Source of the DNA: Benincasa hispida
Taxonomy: Eukaryota; Streptophyta; Magnoliopsida; Cucurbitales; Cucurbitaceae
Direction: 5' to 3'
Assembly (NCBI RefSeq): GCF_009727055.1
Contig: NC_052351.1
Location: 53,291,604 to 53,355,603, forward strand
DNA length: 64,000 nucleotides
Part shown: piece after piece, positions 22,586 through 32,904 of the stretch
Position numbering within the stretch: the stretch's first letter is position 1
Layout: every line of letters begins with the position of its first letter
Translations under genes and position numbers: made by a program
The notes under the pieces: generated by a model
Databases searched by the model: none
Seen by the model: only the letters and a program-made list of their open reading frames with translations
What the model was told of the DNA's origin: nothing

Positions 22586-23779
22586 CTAGACTTTAGTTTC
22601 CCCTGACTTTGGTGAACATAGCCAACACATAAATACCTTTAGATTTTCTAGGTTAGGTGGATGTCTTTGCCATTTTTCTTCAGGAGTTAGGAAGTTTAGG
22701 GAGGAATGAGGACACCTATTTAAGGTGAAAATAGTGTAGCTTGCTACCTCAACCCAATACCTTTCACTAAGAATTGCATCTGAAAGCAGACATTTAACCC
22801 TTTCCATGATTGTTCTATTAAGTCTTTCAACAACTCCATTCTGTTGAGGAGTGAATCTAACAGTCCTATGCCTAGTTATTCCTGTTTCTTTACAGAACTT
22901 ATTAAACTCTTCACTACAGAATTCCAATCCATTATCAGTTCTTAGGTATTTAATTTCTTTAGAAGTTTTCTTCTCTATCATGAGTTTCCACTCCTTAAAC
23001 TTATCAAACACTTGGTCTTTAGTTTTAAGGAAGTAAACCCAACTTTTCGTAGAGAAATCATCAGTAAAAGAGAGTAAACACCTTGAGCCACTTAGGCTAG
23101 GTGTAGGAGCTGGACCCCATAGGTCTGAGTGAATATAATCTAGGATAGCTTTTGTGGTGCGTTGTGCTTTATTAAAACTTTGCCTTGTGGCCTTTCTTAA
23201 AACACAATCACAAAAAGTTAGAGTTTCTGAGAGACCTTTAGGTAGAATCCCTTGCTTAGATAGGACTTCTAGGCCTTTAGCACTAATGTGAGACAATCTC
23301 TTGTGCCAAACATCAGCCTCTATGATCTCATTTGTGGGGACAACATATGCCCTTGTCATCATTTCAACTCATTTAACCACAAATAAGTCATTTACCTTTT
23401 CCTCAACTAGTCTTACCTTAGAATCTTTTAACACCTCAAAGGTTCCTCCTTTACCCCTGTATTCACACCCAATTGCATCAAGCATTCCTAAGGAAAATAA
23501 GTTTCTCTTAAGAAGTGGAACATATCTCACATTTCTAAGAAGTTTAATAGTTCCATCCTTAAATTTCATAGAAACAGAGCCAATGCCTTCTATCTTACAG
23601 CCTTGGTTGTTTCCTATGTAAACCATTTTAAAGGTGTTGAACCATGGTCTCATAGAGGTCATGTGATAGATGCATCCAGAATCTAGGACCCAATCATGTT
23701 TTCCTAGGGGATTTACATGGTTGGATTTATCTAAGGTTGAGGCTAGGGCATCTGAGTAGATAAAAGAACCTTCTACCAA
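22586..23779 (-). pseudogene. pol: Tnt1-like protease and integrase
   Basis: Frame 23779-23369 has the aspartic protease with WVLDSGCIYHMT, the DSG active site. After a stop, frame 23362-22586 has the integrase. Its zinc-binding part reads WHKRLSHISAKGLEVLS with CDCVL. Its catalytic core has DLWGP ... FTDDFSTKSW, LRTDNGLEF and PQQNGVVERLNRT, giving the expected Asp, Asp and Glu. The piece of 258 residues is the best-preserved integrase in the window. The usual second Gly of DNGGEF is Leu here. Confidence 0.9.
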
Positions 23780-23799
23780 AGAAGCTTCAGGCTGTTTAC

Positions 23800-24533
23800 C
23801 TTTAGAGTCCTTTTCTTTCTCTTGGTTATTCCTTTTAAGAATAAAATAGTCTTTGATTAAATGTCCTTTCTTTTTGCAATATTTACATTTTAATTTCTGT
23901 TTAGGCTTGTTTTCTTCTGAATTATGTGGTTTTCTGTGCTTTAAGTGATTTGGTTTAAAACTTCCTTTAGCAAATAACCCTTTACCACTAGGATGATCCT
24001 TTTTGTCAGTTTGTATCAGTACTTATATTATCCCTTCCATATTTTAGAGCATTTTTAATCTCCCTATAGGGTTCAGGAAAAGAATTAAGAACCACATAGG
24101 CCTCATTTTCATCCCCAAGTTTCTCTCCTAAGGTTTTAAATTCAGCAACAATTTTCTTGAATTCATCTAGATTATCAGTCAAAGATTTTGAAGAATCCAT
24201 TTTAAATGTAAAGAATTTCTCCCTCAGGTACATTTTACTAGGAAGATCTTTGGTAGCATATAATTCTTCCAGTTTAGTCCATATCCTATAGGCTGTTTCT
24301 TGATCTAAAACATGCCTTAAAACATTATCACTAAGGTTTAGGACAAATGTACCATAAGCTGTCAACTCCCAATCTTCTTTTTCTTGAGCTGTCACTGAGG
24401 CTGGGAGTGTTGATGGGTCAAGGAGAGCTCTGTGAGCCTTCTATTGGCCGAGAATTGCTTTGATTTTGGCCTTCCAAAGGCCAAAATCTCTTTTGCCATC
24501 GAACTTCTCTACTTCGAATCTTGCTACTAACAT
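23800..24533 (-). pseudogene. gag: Tnt1-like gag with altered zinc knuckle
   Basis: The start codon is at 24533 on the minus strand: MLVARFEVEKFDG then the FGLWKAKIKAIL segment. A stop interrupts just before KAHRALLDPSTLP. The frame 24395-24006 carries the core (AYGTFVLNLSDNVLRHV, KLEELYATKDLPSKMYLREK, LGEKLGDENEAYVVLNSFP). A frame break follows. The zinc knuckle near 23900-23850 reads CKYCKKKGHLIKDY, so the last metal-binding Cys is Tyr. The gag would package the element RNA. Stops and the lost Cys indicate decay. Confidence 0.85.
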
Positions 24534-24591
24534 CTTGGAGTGAAAAACTTGAATCTTGAATCTTCAAGAACTACAATATTGTAAGTCTTTT

Positions 24592-24603
24592 GCTCTGATA
24601 CCA
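24592..24603 (-). other. Primer-binding site of the Tnt1-like element
   Basis: The minus strand reads TGGTATCAGAGC, the exact complement of the 3' end of initiator tRNA-Met used by most plant copia elements. It is separated from the LTR end (24607) by three bases. Confidence 0.93.
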
Positions 24604-24606
24604 CTT

Positions 24607-25219
24607 TGTTAGGCCTACACACTTGAAATTCTTGAAATGAAAAAGCCCAAATGATGAAGTTGGCCCTTTTTGCTAATCCAAACCGTGATCAACTCAAGTT
24701 ATTTTTCCCCAAATTAATTTTGGTTGGTAGAAAACTTGGTCTAGGTTGCTCCACGATCTTCCAGCTGATGTGCAACACGTGGATTGATTCACTTTCTTCT
24801 ACCTGATGGAAGAAATGCCTTTTGCTCTGATGGGAAATGAATTTCAGACAAATTAATTTTCTCTCTCTCACGTTCTCTCCTCTGTTTGCAGAAAACTCTT
24901 GCTAACTCTTTTCTTTTTGATTATTTTCGTTAGTTTTCTGTGAGAATGAAGAAGAAGAAGAACATGCAATATTGTAAAGAGAAAGAAGAGAAGAATATCT
25001 ACACAATGATATACGTGGTTCGGCAATATAGTGCTAAATCACACTTTTCTTTACAGATCTTGTAGCTTTCTTATAAGCTTCTGTAAGATTGTTTCTACAA
25101 ATTGTAAATGATGCATATTTATACATTTTGTCTGATACAAGTAGTTACATAACAAACTATAAAAAAAATGTAAAGGCTGTTGAATATTCGTTTGAATGCT
25201 TGAGCTTACATATACTTCA
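24607..25219 (-). repeat. 5' LTR of the Tnt1-like element
   Basis: It starts TGAAGTATATGTAAGC at 25219 on the minus strand and ends ...CCTAACA at 24607. It lacks a segment of about 40 bp present in the 3' LTR near 20310-20350. Otherwise differences are scattered substitutions. Confidence 0.9.
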
Positions 25220-26420
25220 ACTGCAGTGAGGACGGGCACTAGAAGAGAAACTGCCCACAATACCTTGCAGAGAAAAAAGCGGAGAAAGCAAAATAAGGAA
25301 ACTAGTTCTTGAGGATTTCTTGCTATGAGAAAATGCTCCAGGTTGTGAACATGGGAGAATATCTTAAAAGACCAGTGGGAGATTTTGGAGTTGCTAACAA
25401 AAGATGAATCATGTTACTTTTATTAATGTAATAAAAATTGTTTTATCTTTTGTAAAGGACATTTTATATTTGGTCTACTATAAAGATCTTTTGTTAAAAC
25501 CAACCAAAGTTCAAGGCCATTACAAATATTTAGATATTTAAAATGACTGAAAAATAATAAGGCAAAGGATATATTTTGGTACTTACTTTGGTAACTAAGA
25601 TTATTGTCACATCATGTCTTAATGAGATTAAGAAGGTTAAAAGTGGTCATCTAAATAAGTCAGAAGACAAATCTTTTAACTCTATGTGTGTTTTATCTTA
25701 AAGACAAGATGATCAAAAGAACCAAACAACCCTTAAAAGGTTATACATTCAGATCTTTATGGTCTGGTGAATGTTAAAACATAAGGAAGGGTATGAAAAT
25801 CACAATACTTATTCTAAAGTATAGTTGTAGTTACCTAAGTTGTAAGTTTAGAACACTTGAAAGGTTCAAGGTGTTAAAACTTGTTAGGTAAAATAAGCAA
25901 AACACTTCAATTAGATCGAAGTAGAGAGTATAGAGAATCACAGGTTTCCAGGGCTATTTTGATAGAACATGAAATCTAGGGACAATTCTCTACATCTAGT
26001 TGCCTTAATCGTTTTGAACGTTCTTCCATTTTAATGTGTTTCTAAAACTCCATATGAGATATGGAGAACTCTTAAAAGTTGTTTATGATATGTAAAAGAT
26101 GTTTACATAGTTCAAAAATTTGGAATAGATTGACACATGTGTTAGTGTCGAACCCTTAAGTATTGGAATATCGTTCAGATGGCAAGCCTATCTGTAGGCA
26201 ACCCAAAAGTAGTATATTTTTCAAGTAAGAGAAAATCAAGTGTTTGTGTTAACAAATGCTAATTTTTTCTAGAAAAGTATACGAGATCACCTTGTATTAT
26301 TTAGTTTCCATAAAAAGCAAAGTGTATATCAATAAAGAGTTATTGATTAGAGCTGATACTGTAACAAAAGTTGTTTGGACAGGGAAGATGCATCTTACTC
26401 AAAGAGTTTAGGGTACCTCG
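25220..26420 (+). pseudogene. Split copia element: end of gag and integrase remnants
   Basis: From 25220 the frame completes the zinc knuckle as C-S-E-D-G-H-stop-K-R-N-C, followed by PQYLAEKKAEKAK to about 25300. From about 25745 only short copia integrase echoes remain. These are HSDLYGLVNVK near 25750, TPYEIWR near 26047, and a degraded version of the FVSTNA.FLE segment near 26230-26280. Protease and the rest of pol are not recognisable. Frames change every few dozen bases, so this is an old relic. Confidence 0.65.
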
Positions 26421-27003
26421 ATGATGATACTCAAATATATATTTCCTTGTTAATGTTAAAAGGGAAAATATTTGTGAGGGGAGTTACTTCTCTCCACTCT
26501 CCTATTGTAACTGTAGGGGAGTTATTTAATTTAATATTATTAAATTAGATCAAATTAATTTAATAATATTAAATCAAATTAATTAAAAAAAATAAAAAAT
26601 AAAAAATCATATATTCAATTAAATAAAAAATACATCTTTTTATAACCTATAGTGTTAAAATGAATCTAATGCACATTAAATTTTATCCTATAGCTTTAAT
26701 ATGAACCCAATTCATATATTAATATTTAATTCTCATTCAAATATTAGTTCTCTCATCTCTTAAAGATTATATTTGAATATTATTCAAAACTAACTTTATA
26801 TTATAAAGTATATCCATACATTATATTAATTATTTCTAATATAATTAATGCACGTTCCCTTATTAAATTTGAACAATTTCAAATTCTTCCAAAACTATAA
26901 ATCCTTGCATTTACCCATTAGTGAACTAGCAGAGGTACCTTGACCTACAAATTAGAAGATCCAATGGTCCAAGATTAATTAATTAAACACTTTAATTAAA
27001 TGT
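26421..27003. other. AT-rich stretch, no gene seen
   Basis: It includes TTTAATATTATTAAATTAGATC-like alternations that resemble the AT-rich ends of the copia LTRs. It is probably LTR debris. No coding signal. Confidence 0.5.
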
Positions 27004-27900
27004 TGCACTCTTGGCACTGTAGATATATTTTTGTGTCCATGCATATAACCATTACAAATAAGTCGATTTTTCATGAGTTGTTTGTAATTACAATTGGGTT
27101 AAACTACCACTTTACCCCTGTAATTACTTCTTGCTCCTTTTGTCCTATTGATTCTTTAATGAACAACCTATTTATAGTCCAACTATAAACAAAATCCCTT
27201 TAAGGCCAATGAGAGGGAGAGACCCCATTGTTCAAGATCCAGATTTAGCACTTAAGGGAACAGCTAATCTACTTTACCCTAAAGTTGAGAAGAAGTGAAT
27301 TTCATCTTGTGATGCTATATTCCCAGCTCCCTACTCAGTCCTATCCCTAAAATGGTAGGCATATTAAGACTACGACACGGGCCAGTCTCACCATACAAAT
27401 TGAAGGACAAGCCCTCACAGGTAGGAGTCCATAATTCTTTCAAGATTGAGATCGAGTTACATATGGTTATCCTTTGAAATGTTAATCTTTTCAGTCAACG
27501 ATGTTACAAAGAAATATTAACTATTTCGTGGTCCAATCTTGTACAAACGCATTGTATAGGATACCTCCACTCACATGTCTATACATGAGTAACTTAAATC
27601 AAATCTTTTGTAATACTTACAACATTTGTATCAATTACAAAGTAGGGTCGTATCTATAGTGTTACCAGGATAAGGTACCCAACCTTATCCATATACTATA
27701 GACCTTTTAGGTTATTACTTGAACATGATCCAACGGTGTATCAACCACATACTGTTCAAGTTATATAAAATAACCTCGGCACTTAGTTTATTGAATTGGG
27801 TAAAAAAAATTAAAAACATAAATAAAACAAATTCTTATTTATTAATAAATAATATGTTTATGAATTACAAACTACAAGATTTAGGATATAAGTCCCAACA
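27004..27900 (-). repeat. copia-type LTR fragment, first of a head-to-tail pair
   Basis: Minus-oriented LTR ending at the outer side in ...AAGTCCCAACA (27900), i.e. starting TGTTGGGACTT on the minus strand. It contains the shared LTR core (ATACTATAGACC, TATCCTATACAATG-type and GGTACCTTATCCTGG-type words). The unit is repeated next to it. Small frames are shadows. Confidence 0.75.
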
Positions 27901-28724
27901 AGTAAAACATGTTGTGTCCATGGATATAACTATTACAAGCAAGTCGATCATTCACGAGTTATTTGTAATTGTAGTTAGGTCAAATTACCGTTTTACCTTT
28001 GTAGTTTTATCTTTCTCCTTAAGTACTAATAATCCTCTAATGAACAATTTGTTTATAGTCCAACCATAAATCAAGTCCCTCTTGAGCCAATGAGAGGGTT
28101 GACCTCCATTGTTGAAGACCTGGAGCCAGCAGTTAGGGGAACTATCTACTTACCCTAAGGTGAGAAAAAGTGAATTCAATCTTGTGTAGTTATGTTCCCA
28201 ACTCCCCACTCGAAAGAATCCTAAAAATGGTAGGCTTATTGAGTCAACAACTTGGGCCATTCTCACCCATACAAATCAGAGGGCAAACCCTTATAGGCAG
28301 GAGTCCATAATTTACTTAGGATTGAGATCTAGTTACATATGGCGATCCTGTAACATATTAATTTCTTCAGTCAATGGTGTTACAAAGAGAGATTAATTAT
28401 TCCGCGGTCTAGTCGTATATAAACTCTTTGTATAGGAGACCTCCACTCACATGTCTCCACATGAACGATTTGGTTTACATCATTTGTAATGATTATGAAG
28501 TGGGTAATATCCATAGTGTTACCAGGATAAGACACTCAATCTTATCCATATACTATAGACCCTTTAGGTTACTACTTGAACATGATCCACCTATATGTCA
28601 ACTACATACTGTTTAGGTCTCATGAAATAACCTTGGATTTTTACTATAATTGATAATTCATTATTGCACATTTAATAATTAAATTAAATACTTTATAGGA
28701 AGTATTAAAGCATAAGTCCCAACA
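27901..28724 (-). repeat. copia-type LTR fragment, second of a head-to-tail pair
   Basis: It aligns with about 27020-27900 in the same direction (GTGTCCATGGATATAACTATTACAAG versus the same phrase at 27035) and again ends ...AAGTCCCAACA at 28724. A tandem arrangement of LTR parts can arise by unequal crossing-over or by insertion into a related LTR. No internal element DNA lies between the two. Confidence 0.75.
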
Positions 28725-29418
28725 ACATGATATCTAAATTTAGAGACCAAATAACATGCATTAAGTAAAGTAAAGTGAAATGAAACTTCATTTAGGGGTG
28801 TGTTGAAACAACCCGACAACTCAAACAACCTAGACTATTTAACCCAAAATTTTAAGGAAGGGTTGTGTTGGGTTAAATTTATATTGTCTAGTAAATGTAT
28901 TTTCAATTTTAAGTTCTTTTATGTTCATTTTAGGTTACATTTACATAATGGTTGGTTATTGTCATAGGGATGGAATGCTACCACTCTTGAAATATAGTGT
29001 ATATATGTGTCAAATATGTCTACGATGTGCCAAAATGAGCATAATTCAACTGGCATAGTATTTGTACTATCTATCTATCTATCTATATAAACTGCAAGAA
29101 TGTGCAAACAACCTACCCTATTACAATTACAGTGTAATTATCTAGGAATTCATGTAACATGGCACAAATAATGCCATTAACTTTTTAATATTTTTTATTT
29201 ATTAGTCACAAAGTTCAAAACTTAGGGACTAAACTCATAATTTAACCTTCATATAAATATAGCTTTAAATACAATAATATATGATATATAGATTAAATAA
29301 TATAATTAAAAAATTACTTTGAATTTTTATGGAATTATTCACCTAAATTATGTTAAAAAATCATCTAAAAAAAACACATATATTTATAGAAGTTTCTAAA
29401 AATAGAACTAAGGGGTTG
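28725..29418. other. Non-coding spacer with a TATC microsatellite
   Basis: No gene seen. A (CTAT)5-like run lies at 29067-29087. The region ends in the target site of the large element that begins at 29424. Confidence 0.6.
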
Positions 29419-29423
29419 TTTGG

Positions 29424-30876
29424 TGATAACTCTCCATAGGAGCTATTTATTCCCGCCTAAATCCTGTTAGTTCTTAGGTATTTAATGTTTTATCTAGTGT
29501 TTTTGGTAGATAAAAATGCAAAGAAGACCATCGAGACGTTTTGGATGCATTTTCGAGCTTAAATGGAGCAAGAAACATCAAAAGAGGGAAAATGACATTT
29601 TTGGAGGGAGCGCCGCTGCACTAGCTAGGTGCTATGTGTAGCGCTGGAAGGCAGTAGCATGCCTTGGCGAGAGCGCCATGGTGCTTTGACGGAAAAAAGG
29701 AGGCACATGTGGATGGATCAATCGTAGGGATCAGTGGCACTATGCGTGGTGCCTAATGACTGAAGACCAGAGTGCAGTTGCGCTTTACCCCAAAATTTTT
29801 TATAAATACTCCTTCCTATTTAGAGCTTTGGAGAGACAATAGGGAGATGGAATACACAATGTAATGGAGAGTAGAGAGGTCGTCAGTCCAACCTATTTTT
29901 CATTATATTTGCATTTTCTTTGAGGTAGATTTTATTATTTTAGGGTTGTATTCCATGGATTGGATCGATTCATCTCTTCTTCCTTTGTTTATGAAGTCGT
30001 GAGGTGAGTTTCTCGGTTAAAGGTCTTAGGATGTAACCTATGTAATAAGTTTGAGGATTCTTTGCATTAATTTTATATTGAGTTTATGCATCCTTGAATG
30101 TTTTTTTATTCTTTGATTTATCTTTATTGGTCTGACTAACAATCGTTCCTTTGAATGTATTTCGATTGCTAAAGATTTTTAGGCTTGTGCAATGTCTATC
30201 TCTTCTTCTAGCTTAAGTCATTGAGTAGAAAATTTTAAATCTTGTATGCTAGGGTTTTTAATATAGTATTGGATCCTAAATTGTTTGATTTGGTTTGGTT
30301 CAAGGAAACTAGGTTAATCAAGTTGGCTATCCAATTAATTAACTTCACAATAGAAACCTTGGGCTTAATGCAAGTGCTAATTGATTCTTTGCAATCACTA
30401 ATGAATTTGGTAGAATTGATTGCATTTATTTAATTAGGGATTCATTAGAAGTTTTAATTAAACTCAGTTCGCTTGCATGATTGAGTCTTAATTAGTTGTC
30501 TGCCTTTGCAGGTTCTTATTAGGGCCAATCAAACAAATTTTCGTGTCAAGCATAATCAATATGAGATAATAAAAATAATCCAATGATGAGGAATTACATA
30601 GGAATCCAATTACTCCCAAGAGTTAGAATATCCAACCCTTGAGTACATTTACCTGTTTTATTTTAAATTTCTCGTTCAATCTCTATACCACACCAAACCG
30701 CTCATTTATTACTATAACTAACAAATTAGCCTAATGAAAAAATCATGCTTCCCCTGTGGATCGACCTAGAGCCACTGTTACTATGTCTATGTAGTAATAG
30801 GAGTAGTTCAATTATATATAAATTCTTTTCTTTTGATTTGTGGCATTTGGGGGTGACACCAAAAAGGCAACTATCA
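29424..30876 (+). repeat. 5' LTR of the pol-less element (1453 bp)
   Basis: It starts TGATAACTCTCC, ends ...AACTATCA. It shares with the 3' LTR the opening GAGCTATTTATTCCC, TTCTTAGGTATTTAATG and the end segment GGAATTACATAGGAATCC. About 0.65 kb in the middle (about 29896-30570) is absent from the 3' LTR. The frame at 30242-30433 lies inside it and is not a gene. Confidence 0.88.
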
Positions 30877-30879
30877 AAA

Positions 30880-30897
30880 TGGTGTCGTTGCTAGGGA
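30880..30897 (+). other. Primer-binding site of the pol-less element
   Basis: TGGTGTCGTTGCTAGGGA begins three bases after the LTR. It differs from the Athila/Tat form TGGCGCCGTTGCCGGGGA at four positions, three of them C-to-T and one G-to-A. This pattern is expected from decay of methylated cytosine. Confidence 0.8.
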
Positions 30898-30980
30898 CGC
30901 CATTTATGATTGTTTAGTTAAGTTTCTAGTTAGAGCTTTCTTTTGATTTTGATTTGTTTCCATTTTGTGTCAGGTATTTC

Positions 30981-31197
30981 ATGGAGAATGAAGCGTATAG
31001 TTTATACTTTGTGTTACGTTCAAGGCGAACTGACAAAGAGATAGAATAAGAGACCAAGAAAAATTATGAGTTTAGAAATATGCTTAGTGATCTTGTCACT
31101 TCTATTCAGTTGTTAGTTGAAAGGTAGTTGCAAAGTAGCTCGATGCCAACGACCCCTGCCTTGTGAATCACCTTAGTCACCGGAAGCCTGAGCCTAT
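30981..31197 (+). pseudogene. Start of a gag-like frame in the pol-less element
   Basis: An ATG at 30981 begins MENEAYSLYFVLRSRRTDKE followed by a stop. Then comes ETKKNYEFRNMLSDLV with two more stops. Position just after the primer site and the basic/acidic composition suggest a gag N-terminus. The family is not recognisable. It is cut at 31197 by a copia LTR and may resume at about 37590. Confidence 0.5.
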
Positions 31198-32904
31198 TAG
31201 GATTGGTGTCCTAATTCTCCTGGTGGTCTCGTAGTTTGTAAACATTTTATACACATATTGTTATTAATAAATGTTATTTTATAAGCATTTACTCAAATCC
31301 AATAAACTAAGATCCGTGGTTATTTCATGTAACTTAAGCATGTATGTGATGTTGGGGTTGATGTCCTAAAGTCTTATGTCCTGTAGTTTGTAAACTGTTT
31401 GTACAAATGCTTGTGTTGTATAATATATGATATTTACTTCACATCTTGTTTTCGCTCAGTTATATGTTTTATTTGCTTTACCAGAAACCAATAAACATAA
31501 AATCCCTGGTAATCTGTATGTAACTTAAGCATGTATGTGGTGACATACACGTGGATCATGTCTTGAGTGATAACCAAAATGGTCTGTAGTATATGGATAT
31601 AGAAGGGAAACCTTATCCCGGTAAGGCTACAGATGCGGCCCGCTTTGTGGAATGGTCACAAGTGTTGTGATTTGTTAAAGATGGTCTGATCCTGATCATT
31701 CGTGTAAGGGACATGCGAGCAGGGGCATCCTATACAAAGAGTTTGTATAAGACCTGACCACGAAGTGTTAATATCTCGTTATATAACACCCTTCATGACA
31801 GAGACTTCACTTTACTAGGATGACCATAGGTAACATGACCTCAATCTTGAGTGAGTTGGGAACTCCTGCCATTGAGGGCGGTCCTTTAATTTGTATGGGT
31901 GTGAGTGGCCAAGTCGCTGATTCAAACCTACCATTTTGGGGATTCATCTGATTTGGGAGCTGGGAACTCAGTTGCACAAGATGAAATTCACTCCTTCCCC
32001 GAAGCAGGGGCAAGTAGATAGATAACTCCCTTAAGGGTTGATTCCAAAGCTTGATCGATGTGGTGCCACACACTTTCTCTTGGCCCAACAGGTGTTCACA
32101 CATAGTTGGACTATGTTGTATTGTTCATTAGAGGAATCAATGGTACTTAAGGAGTGAGATGTAACTATAGGGGAAAAACGGTAAATTGGCCCAGCTGTAC
32201 TTACGAGCATTTGTGAAGGGTCATCATATTCATGATTGGTTATATCCGATGGACACAGAAATATATCTGTGGGTAAGAAAGTTCACAACTGTTGGTCTTT
32301 AGTGGAATGCTGGCAGTTAACGGATGGTGGTCTCGTGGCTAAAGAGTTTAGTAGCTATTCACGTACGTTGGAGCTTCGAGCCACAGATCCATTAGGTCCC
32401 TTAGGTAGCCTGCATAAAGTCGAGAATCAGTATTTTGGGTCAGTTTGATATGTTCAATTTGACAAGAGGGAGTTGATTATATATGATATAATTAACTAAA
32501 TGTATGAGATACACTCATTTTGGAGGAAATTAGATTATATTGATTATATCAAGTGGAGGAAATTACTATAGTAGATAGTGATATCAACTATAGGATAAGA
32601 ATAAATATGATTATATTCTTAATTGTTGAATTGGTTAATTATATGATAATTGGCCGAAAACCTCATCTAGTCATGGTTAGTGGAGAATCCAAAGTCGGTA
32701 TTGTAATCGAAGAATAAAATGAAAATTTGTTTTCATTTGCAAAAAGTTCGAAATTCGCAATCGGTGTGAAAACGTAAACGATTGCCTTAGCTTGAGAGCC
32801 TATATGATAGTAGCTCATTATCAAAACAATCGCACCCCAGTGCTTAAACATCGCACGCCTATCCCTAAACGATCACTTAGCTTTTTAAATGATCGCATAG
32901 CGTG

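Larger units (their letters stand above)
19881..25219 (-). mobile_element. Complete but inactive Tnt1-like Ty1/copia element
   Basis: Minus strand: 5' LTR 25219-24607, primer site TGGTATCAGAGC, gag, protease, integrase, reverse transcriptase, RNase H, purine tract, 3' LTR 20532-19881. The order and protein style are of the Tork/Tnt1 lineage. Flanks ACTGT (19876-19880) and ACTGC (25220-25224) form a target duplication with one mismatch, and joining them restores the host gag zinc knuckle. LTRs differ in length (652 and 613 bp) mainly by about 40 bp near 20310-20350. Stops and frameshifts break every domain. Confidence 0.92.
17845..26420 (+). mobile_element. Decayed Ty1/copia element, split by another copia element
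   Basis: Plus-strand order is a 5'-truncated LTR (17845 to about 18660, matching 50560-51000 and 63180-63480), a leader, gag (19094-19880, continued at 25220), and then scattered integrase pieces to about 26420. The 5.3 kb Tnt1-like element at 19881-25219 is inserted in it. Its reverse transcriptase, RNase H and 3' LTR are not recognisable. Coordinates include the insertion. Confidence 0.8.

Noticed and set aside
24592..24603. Possible tRNA gene at TGGTATCAGAGC
   Set aside because: The match is limited to the 12-base primer complement next to an LTR. No cloverleaf arms are present.
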